Positions 9,453 through 18,171 of a stretch of 64,000 nt of DNA are shown here, piece by piece. The number at the start of each line of letters is the position of its first letter. Position 1 is the stretch's first letter. The notes below the pieces were generated by a model that saw only the letters and a list, made by a program, of their open reading frames with translations, ran no database searches and was not told the origin of the DNA. The stretch lies in contig NZ_JACAOY010000007.1 of NCBI RefSeq assembly GCF_013385985.1, forward strand, positions 62,001 through 126,000, read 5' to 3'. This DNA comes from Pseudomonas sp. B6002. GTDB taxonomy: Bacteria; Pseudomonadota; Gammaproteobacteria; Pseudomonadales; Pseudomonadaceae. Made by a program: the position numbers and the translations under genes.

Positions 9453-9527
9453 AACGCTATCGCTGGCAAGCCAGCTCCTACAGGGAATGTGTTCCAAATG
9501 TAGGAGCCGGCTTGCCGGCGATGGCGT
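9453..9527. repeat. REP pair with outward-facing arms
   Basis: CGCTGGCAAGCCAGCTCCTACAG and TGTAGGAGCCGGCTTGCCGGCG are separated by about 15 nt. They are arranged tail-to-tail, the reverse of most REP pairs in this window. Confidence 0.85.
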
Positions 9528-9672
9528 CAGCATGGCCAATACAGCCCCATAAGCCTGACCCGAACATGAAACTTCTGTCATAAAACTCAATGACCTGCGA
9601 CGCAATGTCACGGTTTACGTGGCCTGCAGGATAGTTGCGTTTTATGCAAAGAATTGTTGCGCGGAAAATCGG

Positions 9673-9702
9673 TTTACTTAGCAAGCTAACAAAACATATA
9701 AA
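9673..9702 (+). promoter_or_regulatory. Promoter with operator-like palindrome upstream of the 62-residue gene
   Basis: TTTACT (9673-9678) and TATAAA (9697-9702) are spaced by 18 nt and form a sigma70-like promoter about 50 nt upstream of the gene. The perfect 12-bp palindrome TTAGCAAGCTAA (9678-9689) lies in the spacer, where a bound repressor would block polymerase. The regulator is unknown. Confidence 0.5.
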
Positions 9703-9752
9703 AGAGGCCTGCGACGACTTGCCGCAGATCAACCAGAGATTGGAGCAAGCAG

Positions 9753-9941
9753 ATGACTGTAAAAGTAACTGAACGCGACGACGAACATATGTCCCACGAA
9801 GCAGTAGCCCACGGGATTCATATCTGGGATGTACATCAGCAAGATCAGCTGGTCGGCATGTTTCACAACGAGAACGAAGCCCACAATTATAAAAACGAGC
9901 TCGAAACTCTCGAACTGAAACGCCTGGCGCAAAGCTCCTGA
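9753..9941 (+). CDS. Small conserved-type protein of unknown function, 62 residues
   Basis: The ATG is preceded by GGAG at a good distance, and a strong terminator follows the stop, so this is a complete single-gene unit. The product is soluble, polar and acidic (TVKVTERDDEHMSHEAVAHG, then IWDVHQQDQLVGMFHNENEA). It has no signal peptide or membrane helix, no cysteine, and a helical C-terminus, NYKNELETLELKRLAQ. I do not recognise a characterised family. The promoter region carries a palindrome, suggesting regulated expression. Confidence 0.75.
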   Translation: MTVKVTERDDEHMSHEAVAHGIHIWDVHQQDQLVGMFHNENEAHNYKNELETLELKRLAQSS

Positions 9942-9994
9942 GTATTCGCACGGTTCGGGTCCCTGGCCCACGCAGCCTTGATGCCTGAAAACAC

Positions 9995-10019
9995 AAAACC
10001 CGCCTTTTGAGCGGGTTTT
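9995..10019 (+). terminator. Terminator of the 62-residue gene
   Basis: AAAACCCGC-CTTTTGA-GCGGGTTTT, then GTATTT. Confidence 0.88.
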
Positions 10020-10073
10020 GTATTTAGGGGGGCCGCTATGCAGCCCGGCGCGGGGCAAGCCCGCTCACTACAA

Positions 10074-10104
10074 CAAACCCCGCCATTGACGGGGTTTGTT
10101 GTTT
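10074..10104 (-). terminator. Terminator of the DUF2058 gene
   Basis: CAAACCCCG-CCATTGA-CGGGGTTTG lies just beyond the DUF2058 stop. On the plus strand it is followed by TTGTTTTT, so it may act in both directions. Confidence 0.75.
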
Positions 10105-10112
10105 TTACGGGC

Positions 10113-10658
10113 TTACCACATCAGATCGTCCGGGATCTGGTAGGCGGCGTATGGATCATCCTCATCCGGCACCTGGCTTTCGGTGAGGACATTGAGCTGC
10201 ACGATACGCTCCGGTGCACGCTCCTGGATCTTCAGCGCCGCTTCACGCGGGATCACTTCATAGCCGCCACCGTGATGCACGATCGCCAGGGAGCCGTTGC
10301 TCAGCTTGTTGCGCATCAAGGTGTTGACCGACAGGCGCTTGACCTTCTTGTCGTCCACGAAGTTGTAGTAGTCCTCGGTGGTCAGCTTGGGCAGGCGCGA
10401 GGTCTCGATCAGTTGCTTGACCTGCGCAGTACGAGCCTTGGCCTCGGCCTTTTCCTGCTGTTGGCGGTTCAGCTCCTGGTCGCGCTTGACCTTCTCGGCC
10501 TGCGCTTCCTGGGCCAGGCGCGCCTGGGTGTCATCGGCTTCGATCTGACCTTTGTGGACCAGACGTTGCTGCTTCTGTTTCTCTTTGCCGACCTGCTTGG
10601 CCTGCTTTTGGTTGACCAGACCTGCTTTGAGCAACTGGTCGCGAAGGGAAAGGCTCAT
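10113..10658 (-). CDS. DUF2058 family protein (YaiL-like)
   Basis: The 181-residue protein begins MSLSLRDQLLKAGLVNQKQA. A long, highly charged helical stretch rich in Lys, Gln, Glu and Arg (about residues 20-90) is predicted to be coiled coil. The compact C-terminal part, TTEDYYNFVDDKKVKRLSV and GSLAIVHHGGGYEVIPREAA, is the DUF2058 core. E. coli YaiL is called nucleoprotein/polynucleotide-associated in annotations, but the role is not proven. It is transcribed with mazG (26 nt gap). Confidence 0.82.
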   Translation of the reverse strand: MSLSLRDQLLKAGLVNQKQAKQVGKEKQKQQRLVHKGQIEADDTQARLAQEAQAEKVKRDQELNRQQQEKAEAKARTAQVKQLIETSRLPKLTTEDYYNFVDDKKVKRLSVNTLMRNKLSNGSLAIVHHGGGYEVIPREAALKIQERAPERIVQLNVLTESQVPDEDDPYAAYQIPDDLMW

Positions 10659-10683
10659 GGTGCTTACTCACTTAGGCAACTGC

Positions 10684-11517
10684 TCAACCGCAGCTGGACA
10701 CATTCTTTTCCTGACGTTTGGCTTCACCCCACAGGGCGTCCAACTCTTCGAGGGTGCAATCTTCTATGGGTTTGTGCGTATCGCGCAACGCCTGTTCGAT
10801 AAATCGGAAACGTCGTTCGAACTTGGCATTGGCGCCACGCAGCGCGGTTTCCGGGTCGACCTTGAGGTGGCGGGCCAGGTTGACGGCGGCAAACAGCAGG
10901 TCGCCGACCTCATCAGCGATGGCCGCAGAATCGTTATCAGCCATGGCTTCGAGCACTTCATCCAGCTCTTCGCGCACGTTGTCCACCACCGGCAGCGCGG
11001 ATGGCCAGTCGAAACCGACCTGGCTGGCGCGCTTCTGCAATTTGGCGGCACGGGACAACGACGGCAAGGCAGTGGGCACATCATCAAGCAGGGACAATTG
11101 CTCCGGCGCGTCGGATTTTTCCGCACGCTCCTCGGCCTTGATCTGCTCCCAGCGCTCCTTGACCTGTTCCTCGCTCAATTGCGGGACGTCCAACGGCGCA
11201 TACAGATCGCCCGTCGGGAACACGTGAGGGTGACGTCGGATCAGCTTGCGGGTGATGCTGTCGATCACGCCGGCGAACTCGAAACGTCCCTCCTCCCGCG
11301 CCAGCTGGCTGTAATACACCACCTGGAACAACAGGTCGCCCAACTCACCTTGCAGGTGATCGAAATCACCGCGCTCAATGGCATCGGCAACCTCGTAGGC
11401 TTCTTCCAGGGTATGGGGCACGATGGTGGCGTAGGTTTGCTTGATGTCCCACGGGCACCCGTATTGCGGGTCGCGCAGGCGGTTCATCAGGTGTAGCAGG
11501 TCTTCAAGCGAATACAT
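10684..11517 (-). CDS. mazG: Nucleoside triphosphate pyrophosphohydrolase MazG
   Basis: The start at 11517 is preferred to an adjacent ATG at 11520 for ribosome-site spacing, giving 277 residues. Two MazG domains are visible. The first has CPWDIKQTYATIVPHTLEEA and EVADAIERGDFDHLQGELGD, with the EExxE...ExxD metal-binding pattern. The second has VREELDEVLEAMADNDSAAI and ADEVGDLLFAAVNLARHL. The enzyme hydrolyses NTPs to NMP and pyrophosphate and is linked to removal of aberrant nucleotides and to lowering ppGpp under starvation. Notably, relA lies next upstream on the same strand. Confidence 0.93.
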   Translation of the reverse strand: MYSLEDLLHLMNRLRDPQYGCPWDIKQTYATIVPHTLEEAYEVADAIERGDFDHLQGELGDLLFQVVYYSQLAREEGRFEFAGVIDSITRKLIRRHPHVFPTGDLYAPLDVPQLSEEQVKERWEQIKAEERAEKSDAPEQLSLLDDVPTALPSLSRAAKLQKRASQVGFDWPSALPVVDNVREELDEVLEAMADNDSAAIADEVGDLLFAAVNLARHLKVDPETALRGANAKFERRFRFIEQALRDTHKPIEDCTLEELDALWGEAKRQEKNVSSCG

Positions 11518-11559
11518 CATTCAATCTCTGCGCATATTTCCAGAACACTGAAAATCAAC

Positions 11560-11645
11560 TGTGGGAGCTGGCTTGCCTGCGATGCTGACAACTCGGTCCA
11601 TCAAGCAGATCGAGGCGATGCTATCGCAGGCAAGCCAGCTCCCAC
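11560..11645. repeat. REP pair (TGTGGGAGCTGGC type)
   Basis: TGTGGGAGCTGGCTTGCCTGCGATG and the inverse CATGCTATCGCAGGCAAGCC-type arm flank about 35 nt between relA and mazG. Confidence 0.9.
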
Positions 11646-11675
11646 ACAAGCCCGGTTCCCACGGGTTGTACCGCA

Positions 11676-13919
11676 TCAAGGGGTGCGGTTACGCCGCGTC
11701 TCGATGATGTTCGGCAACTGGGAAATGCGCCCCAGCAACCGCCCCAATGCGTCCAGCCCCGGAATCTCGATGGTCAGGGACATCAACGCGGTGTTGTCCT
11801 CTTTGTTCGAGCGGGTGTTGACCGCCAGCACGTTGATCCGCTCATTGAGCAGCACTTGCGAGACGTCACGCAGCAAACCGGAACGGTCGTAGGCGCGAAT
11901 GACGATGTCCACCGGGTAGGTGAGCACCGGTACCGGCCCCCAACTGACCTGGATGATCCGCTCCGGCTCACGCCCGCCCAGCTGCAGCACCGAGGCGCAG
12001 TCCTGGCGGTGAATGCTCACGCCCCGGCCCTGGGTGATGTAGCCGACGATGGCGTCGCCCGGCAACGGCTGGCAGCAACCGGCCATTTGCGTCATCAGGT
12101 TGCCCACGCCCTGGATCTGGATGTCGCCGCGCTTGCCCGGCTTGTAGCCCGTGGCCTTGCGTGGGATCAGTTCCAACTGTTCGCTGCCGCGCTCCGGCTC
12201 GACCAGTTGCTGGGCCAGGTTGACCAGTTGCGCCAGGCGCAGGTCGCCGGCACCCAGCGCCGCGAACATGTCTTCGGCGATCTTCATGTTGGCCTTTTCG
12301 GCCAGCTTGTCGAAGTCCACCTGCGGCAGGCCCAGGCGCGCCAATTCGCGCTCGAGCAAGGTTTTGCCGGCTGCGACGTTCTGGTCGCGGGCCTGCAACT
12401 TGAACCAGTGGACGATCTTCGCCCGTGCCCGCGACGTGGTGATGTAACCCAGGTTCGGGTTCAGCCAGTCGCGGCTCGGCGTGCCGTGCTTGCTGGTGAT
12501 GATCTCGACCTGCTCACCGGTTTGCAGGCTGTAGTTGAGCGGCACGATGCGCCCGTTGATCTTGGCGCCCCGGCAGTTGTGGCCGATCTCGGTGTGCACG
12601 CGGTAGGCAAAATCCAGCGGCGTGGCGCCCTTCGGCAAGTCGATGGCATGACCGTCGGGGGTAAAGATGTAGACCCGGTCCGGCTCGATATCCACGCGCA
12701 ACTGTTCGGCCAGGCCACCGATGTCGCCCAGCTCTTCGTGCCATTCCAGCACTTGGCGCAGCCAGGAGATTTTCTCTTCGTACTGGTTGGACCCGGCCTT
12801 GACGTCGGTGCCCTTGTAGCGCCAATGCGCGCACACACCCAGCTCGGCCTCTTCGTGCATGGCGTGGGTGCGGATCTGCACTTCCAGTACCTTGCCTTCG
12901 GGGCCGATCACGGCGGTATGCAACGAGCGGTAGCCGTTCTCCTTGGGGTTGGCGATGTAGTCGTCAAACTCCTTGGGAATGTGCCGCCACAGGGTGTGGA
13001 CGATGCCCAGCGCGGTGTAGCAGTCGCGCATTTCCGGCACCAGCACGCGCACCGCACGCACGTCGTAGATCTGGCTGAAGGCCAGGCCCTTGCGCTGCAT
13101 TTTGCGCCAGATGGAATAGATGTGTTTGGCACGGCCGCTGATGTCGGCTTCAACGCCGGTGGCCTGCAATTCGGAGCGCAGCTGGTTCATCACGTCGGTG
13201 ATAAAGCGCTCGCGATCCAGGCGCCGTTCATGCAGCAGCGTAGCGATCTGTTTGTATTGGTCGGGCTCAAGGTAGCGGAAGGACAGGTCCTCCAGCTCCC
13301 ACTTGATGTGGCCGATACCCAGGCGGTGCGCCAGCGGCGCGTAGATATCGAAGACTTCGCGGGCAACGCGATTGCGTTTTTCGTCGTCGGCGGTCTTCAC
13401 CGCACGGATCGCGCAGGTGCGCTCGGCCAGCTTGATCAGTGCAACGCGCACGTCATCGACCATGGCCACGAGCATCTTGCGCAGGTTCTCGACCTGGCCC
13501 TGGGTGCCCAGCACCATGGATTGACGCGGGCTGAGGCTGGCACTGATGGCGGCCATGCGCAGCACGCCGTCGATCAGCTTGGCCACCACGGCGCCGAAAC
13601 GCTGGCTGACCAGCGGCAACGCGATATGCCCTTCACGCACACCGCGATAGAGCACGGCGGCGATCAGCGAATCCTGGTCCAACTTGAGATCGGCGAGGAT
13701 CTCGGCGATTTCCAACCCGGTGCGAAAGCTTGAAGTGCCTTCGGCCCACAGGTTCTTGGCCGCATTGTTTTGCTGCTCCGACTCACGAGCGAACTCGCAA
13801 GCGGCCTTCAAGGCTTCACGGTCCAGTGCCGGGTCGACACTGACGGCATGATCCAGCCATGCCTCGAGATTGATACTGCCGTCGGTGTTGATCGGCTGGT
13901 GTGCTCTCACCTGTACCAT
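11676..13919 (-). CDS. relA: (p)ppGpp synthetase I, RelA
   Basis: ATG 13919 (MVQVRAHQPINTDG) gives 747 residues, the length I recall for Pseudomonas RelA. The order is: degenerate hydrolase domain (the HD pair is absent, reading AAVLYRGVREGHI, so it should not degrade ppGpp), then the synthetase domain with GRAKHIYSIWRKM and NPKENGYRSLHTAVIGPEG. A TGS domain (VYIFTPDGHAIDLPKGATPL), a Cys-containing zinc-finger-type region (MAGCCQPLPGD) and a C-terminal ACT domain (VLAVNTRSNKEDNTALMSLT) follow. It makes (p)ppGpp on ribosomes stalled with uncharged tRNA. mazG downstream fits the same stress physiology. Confidence 0.96.
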   Translation of the reverse strand: MVQVRAHQPINTDGSINLEAWLDHAVSVDPALDREALKAACEFARESEQQNNAAKNLWAEGTSSFRTGLEIAEILADLKLDQDSLIAAVLYRGVREGHIALPLVSQRFGAVVAKLIDGVLRMAAISASLSPRQSMVLGTQGQVENLRKMLVAMVDDVRVALIKLAERTCAIRAVKTADDEKRNRVAREVFDIYAPLAHRLGIGHIKWELEDLSFRYLEPDQYKQIATLLHERRLDRERFITDVMNQLRSELQATGVEADISGRAKHIYSIWRKMQRKGLAFSQIYDVRAVRVLVPEMRDCYTALGIVHTLWRHIPKEFDDYIANPKENGYRSLHTAVIGPEGKVLEVQIRTHAMHEEAELGVCAHWRYKGTDVKAGSNQYEEKISWLRQVLEWHEELGDIGGLAEQLRVDIEPDRVYIFTPDGHAIDLPKGATPLDFAYRVHTEIGHNCRGAKINGRIVPLNYSLQTGEQVEIITSKHGTPSRDWLNPNLGYITTSRARAKIVHWFKLQARDQNVAAGKTLLERELARLGLPQVDFDKLAEKANMKIAEDMFAALGAGDLRLAQLVNLAQQLVEPERGSEQLELIPRKATGYKPGKRGDIQIQGVGNLMTQMAGCCQPLPGDAIVGYITQGRGVSIHRQDCASVLQLGGREPERIIQVSWGPVPVLTYPVDIVIRAYDRSGLLRDVSQVLLNERINVLAVNTRSNKEDNTALMSLTIEIPGLDALGRLLGRISQLPNIIETRRNRTP

Positions 13920-14056
13920 CTTGCTTACCTTCCCTACGACGCACCTTCGATGCGCCAAAAATCATCGCTGACCTGCTTTAACTATTAAAGCTTACACACG
14001 CTCCCTGGCAGGTCACGGCCCTGGAGAATGCAGGCCAGTCGGATTAAACGGGCATC

Positions 14057-15409
14057 CTAGCCCGCTTCAAATAACGCCATGGCCTCGACATGCGCTGTCT
14101 GCGGAAACATGTCGAGGATCCCGGCACGCTTTAGCCGGTAGCCTTGCTTGACCAACTCAACCGTGTCCCGCGCCAGCGTGGCCGGGTTGCAGGACACATA
14201 CACCAGGCGCTTGGCCTTGAGGGTCGCCAGCTTGCGCACGACCTCCAGGGCACCATCGCGAGGTGGGTCCAAGAGTACCGCAGAAAAGCCCTGTTTGGCC
14301 CATTCTGCGTCGGTCAAAGGCTGGGACAAATCGGCCTGAAAAAACTGCGCATTATGCAAATTGTTGCTGACGGCATTGAGCGCCGCCCGGTCGACCATGG
14401 TCTGTACGCCCTCCACCGCCACCACTTCACGCACCTTTTGGGCCAGTGGCAGGGCAAAGTTGCCCAGGCCGCAGAACAGGTCCAGCACGCGCTCATCGGG
14501 TAGTGGCGCCAGCCATTCCAGGGCCTGGGCGACCATCGCCTCGTTGACGCCAGCGTTGACTTGCACGAAGTCGCCCGGGCGGTAAGCCAACTCCAGATTC
14601 CACTGCTCCAACCGGAAGCCCAGCACCGCGTCGGCTTCGACCGGCTCTGGTTGCCCCTCGCCATGCAGCCACAGCTGGGCTTCATGGAAGGCACAGAATT
14701 CTTTCAACACCGCCAGGTCTGCGTCGGACAACGGCGCCATATGCCGCAGCAACACGGCGATGGACGTGCCACTGAACAACTCCACGTGCCCCAGGGCCTG
14801 TGGTTTGCTCAGGCGCCACAACATGTTTGGCAAGCGCTGCATGATCGGTTGCAAGGCCTGTACCAGCACCGGGCAATCGTCGATGGCCACAATGTCCTGG
14901 CTGGCCACGGCGCGGAAACCCACCTCCAGATGTTTGGCCTTGGCGTCCCAACGCACCGCCACACGGGCGCGGCGACGGTAGCCAAATTCCGGCCCACTGA
15001 GTGGGGCCGCCCATTCTTGCGGCTCGACACCCGCCACACGGGACAATTGTTCGGCGAGCATGCGCTGTTTCAGGGCAAGTTGTTCGGCATGGGGCAAATG
15101 CTGCACGCTGCAGCCGCCACAACGGCCGACATGGGCACACGGCGCCGGCCGGCGCAATTCACTGGCCTTGAACACCCGCTCGGTACGCGCCTCGACGATT
15201 TTGCCGTGAGCGCCCAACACCCGCGCCTCGACTTCTTCGCCGGCGAGCGCACCGTTCACAAACCAGGTACGGCCTTCGAAGAACACGATGCCCCGGCCAT
15301 CATTGGCCAGGCGCTCGATGGTCAGTTTTTGCTTCTTGCCTACAGGGATCTGCGGGGCCCGGCTGCCGCCCGTCGGTTGGAAGCGCAGGCCTCTCTCGTG
15401 CTTGGCCAT
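14057..15409 (-). CDS. rlmD: 23S rRNA (uracil-1939-C5)-methyltransferase RlmD
   Basis: This 450-residue protein has an N-terminal TRAM-like domain ([20 protein letters not shown]). Iron-sulfur cysteines follow in [16 protein letters not shown], and the SAM-dependent methyltransferase core includes [28 protein letters not shown] and the nucleophile loop [12 protein letters not shown] are near the C-terminus. It methylates U1939 of 23S rRNA through a covalent Cys adduct. The start overlaps the cysM stop by one base. Confidence 0.95.
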   Translation of the reverse strand: MAKHERGLRFQPTGGSRAPQIPVGKKQKLTIERLANDGRGIVFFEGRTWFVNGALAGEEVEARVLGAHGKIVEARTERVFKASELRRPAPCAHVGRCGGCSVQHLPHAEQLALKQRMLAEQLSRVAGVEPQEWAAPLSGPEFGYRRRARVAVRWDAKAKHLEVGFRAVASQDIVAIDDCPVLVQALQPIMQRLPNMLWRLSKPQALGHVELFSGTSIAVLLRHMAPLSDADLAVLKEFCAFHEAQLWLHGEGQPEPVEADAVLGFRLEQWNLELAYRPGDFVQVNAGVNEAMVAQALEWLAPLPDERVLDLFCGLGNFALPLAQKVREVVAVEGVQTMVDRAALNAVSNNLHNAQFFQADLSQPLTDAEWAKQGFSAVLLDPPRDGALEVVRKLATLKAKRLVYVSCNPATLARDTVELVKQGYRLKRAGILDMFPQTAHVEAMALFEAG

Positions 15410-16311
15410 CAGTTGGGTTCGTCGAAGATGCCGGTCGACAGGTAGCGGTCGCCTCGGTCACAGATGATCGCGACGATCACCGCGTTTTCCACTTCTTTGG
15501 ACAAACGCAACATGCCGGCCACGGCGCCGCCCGAGGACACGCCGCAGAAGATGCCTTCTTCACGCGCCAGGCGGCGGGTGGTGTCTTCGGCTTCACGCTG
15601 GGCCATGTCGATGATGCGGTCCACGCGGGTCGCGTTGTAGATCTTCGGCAGATACTCCTCGGGCCAGCGGCGGATACCGGGGATGGCCGCGCCTTCCATC
15701 GGTTGCAGACCAACGATCTGGACCGCCGGGTTCTGCTCCTTGAGGTAGCGCGAGTTACCCATGATGGTGCCGGTGGTGCCCATGGAGCTGACAAAATGGG
15801 TGATGGTGCCCCCGGTCTGGCGCCAGATTTCCGGGCCAGTGGTGGTGTAGTGCGCCTCGGGGTTATCACCGTTGGCGAACTGGTCCAGCACCAGGCCACG
15901 GCCTTCGGCGGCCAGGCGCTCGGCCAGATCACGCGCGCCTTCCATGCCTTCTTCCTGGGTGACCAGAATCAACTGGGCGCCATAGGCGGTCATCGCCGCC
16001 TTGCGTTCGGCGCTGCCGTTGTCGGGCATGATCAAAATCATCTTGTAACCCTTGATCGCGGCGGCCATGGCCAGGGCGATCCCGGTATTGCCCGAGGTGG
16101 CTTCGATCAAGGTGTCGCCGGGCTTGATCTGCCCGCGCAATTCGGCGCGGGTGATCATCGACAGCGCCGGGCGGTCCTTCACGGAACCGGCCGGGTTGTT
16201 CCCTTCGAGCTTGAGCAACAGGGTGTTGCTGGTTTCACCCGCCATGCGTTGCAAGCGGACCAGGGGCGTGTTGCCGACGCAATCGGCGATTGTAGGGTAC
16301 TGCAAGGTCAT
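15409..16311 (-). CDS. cysM: Cysteine synthase B
   Basis: The 300-residue protein is a PLP-dependent beta-replacement enzyme. The PLP lysine lies in [18 protein letters not shown]. The substrate loop is [15 protein letters not shown], and the phosphate-binding Gly loop lies in [11 protein letters not shown]. The [12 protein letters not shown] form and the Arg-rich C-terminus ([13 protein letters not shown]) are typical of CysM. CysM uses O-acetylserine with sulfide or thiosulfate to form cysteine or S-sulfocysteine. It is the first gene of a coupled cysM-rlmD pair. Confidence 0.95.
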   Translation of the reverse strand: MTLQYPTIADCVGNTPLVRLQRMAGETSNTLLLKLEGNNPAGSVKDRPALSMITRAELRGQIKPGDTLIEATSGNTGIALAMAAAIKGYKMILIMPDNGSAERKAAMTAYGAQLILVTQEEGMEGARDLAERLAAEGRGLVLDQFANGDNPEAHYTTTGPEIWRQTGGTITHFVSSMGTTGTIMGNSRYLKEQNPAVQIVGLQPMEGAAIPGIRRWPEEYLPKIYNATRVDRIIDMAQREAEDTTRRLAREEGIFCGVSSGGAVAGMLRLSKEVENAVIVAIICDRGDRYLSTGIFDEPN

Positions 16312-16414
16312 GGCGTATTCGCAATCCAGACTGCGGGGCGCACATCATACCGGGAAAGGCCGGCGGGCCATATCACGCAAAGTGCGGTGCTTATGGCTTA
16401 AAGGAATAAGCCGG

Positions 16415-17023
16415 TCATGGGCCGGCAGGGCCATCGCCATGGTTTCTTTGAAACACCTCATCCCCCATCGCCACAATCTGGCCCTCGATCAACGCCTCGA
16501 ACGGTTTGAGCAACGCTTCAAACGATCGTGGCACTTCCAATACCTGTAATGCCTGCGCAATCGCTTCAATGGTGGACAAGGCCCCCGGTGCCGGCGCCTT
16601 GCGCAGCCGATAGCGGGAAACACCGCCCTCGGCCAGGGTGACCCGAGGCAATGCGGCCAGCAGCGGGTTGAGGTGCAACATTTTGCGCGCCTTGCGCCAG
16701 GTGCCGTCGGGGACCACCAGCAGCAGCGGCTGATCGGAAGATGCGTAGGCCTGCAATGGCTGGGCATCATCGGCCGGAAACAACAGTCGCGCCTGATAGC
16801 CCGGTGGGTTGAGCAAGCTGGGCAAGTCCTCAAACACCTCGCCCACCACCAACAGCGCATTGTTCAACCCCAGCGCCGCCAACCGCGCAGTGTTGAGCGC
16901 ATGGTTGACCTCGCTCGGGTGCTGCAACAGCAACACGCGGGTGCGGCTGTCGAGGCTGGGGATCAGCGGGCACAGGCAGTGGGTAACGGGCCGCAGGCAG
17001 CGGGAGCATTGGGGTCTGGACAT
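16415..17023 (-). CDS. tapT: DTW-domain tRNA-uridine aminocarboxypropyltransferase
   Basis: The 202-residue protein starts with a zinc-binding cysteine set, CSRCLRPVTHCLCP. It contains LLLQHPSEVNHALNTARL and the DTW signature VPDGTWRKARKML, which here reads DGTW. The SRYRLRKAPAPGALSTIEAI stretch is also family-typical. The family (TapT/DTWD) transfers the 3-amino-3-carboxypropyl group from SAM to a tRNA uridine, giving acp3U. The gene lies between cysM (upstream on the plus coordinate) and gbuR, separated by only 6 nt from gbuR, and both are on the minus strand. Confidence 0.82.
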   Translation of the reverse strand: MSRPQCSRCLRPVTHCLCPLIPSLDSRTRVLLLQHPSEVNHALNTARLAALGLNNALLVVGEVFEDLPSLLNPPGYQARLLFPADDAQPLQAYASSDQPLLLVVPDGTWRKARKMLHLNPLLAALPRVTLAEGGVSRYRLRKAPAPGALSTIEAIAQALQVLEVPRSFEALLKPFEALIEGQIVAMGDEVFQRNHGDGPAGP

Positions 17024-17029
17024 GGTTTA

Positions 17030-17923
17030 TCAGGCCTGGTTGAGCTGAGCTTTGAGCAAGTCGCGGAAGGTCTGGATCAGCGGCTCGCGGCTGCGGCCAC
17101 GGCGCATGATCATCGAGAACGGCGCCTGGTAGCCAAAGGTCGCCGGCAGCAACACGCGCAGGTCGCCCTTGTCGGCCCACGCCTGGGCGTAGTGCTCCGG
17201 CAGGTAGCCGATATAGGCGCCGGACAGCACCAGGATCAGCTGCGCCTCCATACTTTCCACCGTGGCGGCGCTGTGCTTGAAGCCGTGGCGCGCGAGTTCT
17301 GCCTGGCTCCAGTAACCGCGCCCGACCATGCGTTGCTGGGTGATCACTTGCTCGGGGATACGCCGCTCGTTGAATAACGGATGGCGCGTGCTGCAATACA
17401 ACCAGTGCTGTTCGCGGTACAGCGGCATATAGATCAGGCCGCTCATGCGGTTGGAAAAGGCGCCGATGGCCAGGTCCAGGCGATTGTCCTGCACGCCCAG
17501 CTGCAGCTCGTAAGGGCTCATTACCGACAGGTGCAGGTGAACGGCCGGGTGCTCCAGGCTGTAGGCACCGATCACTTCAGCAAAGGGCAAAGCCTTGTCG
17601 CTGACGGTGGAGTCGAGCACGCCCAGCTTGAGGGTGCCGCGCAGTTCGCCCTTGAGCGCGGCGGCGTACTGCTCGAAACCCTCAAGCTCACCCAGCAATC
17701 GCAGGGTTTCCTGATGAAACAACTCGCCCTTGCTGGTGAGGCTGAACCCACCCCGGCCGCGATGGCACAGCACCAGGCCCAACGCCGATTCCAGTTGGCT
17801 CATGTAGGTACTGATGGCCGACGTGGACAGGTTGAGTTCGTGCTGGGCGTTGGCGAACCCCTGGTGCCGCACGACGCTGACGAAGATGCGCAGGAGTTTC
17901 AGGTCGGGCAAGGCGTTGGCCAT
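17030..17923 (-). CDS. gbuR: LysR-family regulator, GbuR-like
   Basis: ATG 17923 has GGAG upstream, so the longer frame starting at 17944 is not used; 297 residues result. The N-terminal helix-turn-helix is LRIFVSVVRHQGFANAQHEL and NLSTSAISTYMSQLESALG. A periplasmic-binding-like effector domain follows (GTLKLGVLDS, VMSPYELQLGVQDNRLDLAI). It is divergent from the guanidinobutyrase gene with 248 nt between them. From memory this is the arrangement of P. aeruginosa gbuR-gbuA (PA1422-PA1421), where GbuR activates gbuA in response to 4-guanidinobutyrate. The symbol rests on that synteny. Confidence 0.75.
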   Translation of the reverse strand: MANALPDLKLLRIFVSVVRHQGFANAQHELNLSTSAISTYMSQLESALGLVLCHRGRGGFSLTSKGELFHQETLRLLGELEGFEQYAAALKGELRGTLKLGVLDSTVSDKALPFAEVIGAYSLEHPAVHLHLSVMSPYELQLGVQDNRLDLAIGAFSNRMSGLIYMPLYREQHWLYCSTRHPLFNERRIPEQVITQQRMVGRGYWSQAELARHGFKHSAATVESMEAQLILVLSGAYIGYLPEHYAQAWADKGDLRVLLPATFGYQAPFSMIMRRGRSREPLIQTFRDLLKAQLNQA

Positions 17924-17950
17924 GGGGTCTCCGAAGGCACACACATAATC

Positions 17951-18040
17951 CTGTGGGAGCGGGCTTGCCCGCGATGGCGGTGTATCAGCAATACAGGTGC
18001 AAGCCGGCCTATCGCTATCGCAGGCAAGCCAGCTCCCACA
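17951..18040. repeat. REP pair with two arm types
   Basis: The left arm is TGTGGGAGCGGGCTTGCCCG and the right arm ends GGCAAGCCAGCTCCCACA. The arms belong to two subtypes (GCGGGC versus GCTGGC) and are imperfectly complementary. It lies inside the divergent gbuR-gbuA interval. Confidence 0.8.
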
Positions 18041-18171
18041 TTTGAACGGAGTTTACCTCAGGCATTAGTTTAGAAAAATCTGAACTAAGTATTTGCCCCT
18101 GCCGATTCTTTCGTATCGGCGTATTTCGCATTATCGGCCCCTAATAAACAAAACAACGATGAGGCACTCCC

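Noticed and set aside
11856-13733. 625-codon open frame on the plus strand opposite relA
   Set aside because: It is antisense to a clear RelA, rich in Gln/His/Asp/Val as expected of a high-GC shadow frame, and has no ribosome site or domain.
11676-13919. Loss of the hydrolase HD pair in RelA as an anomaly
   Set aside because: The degenerate hydrolase domain is normal for RelA as opposed to SpoT.
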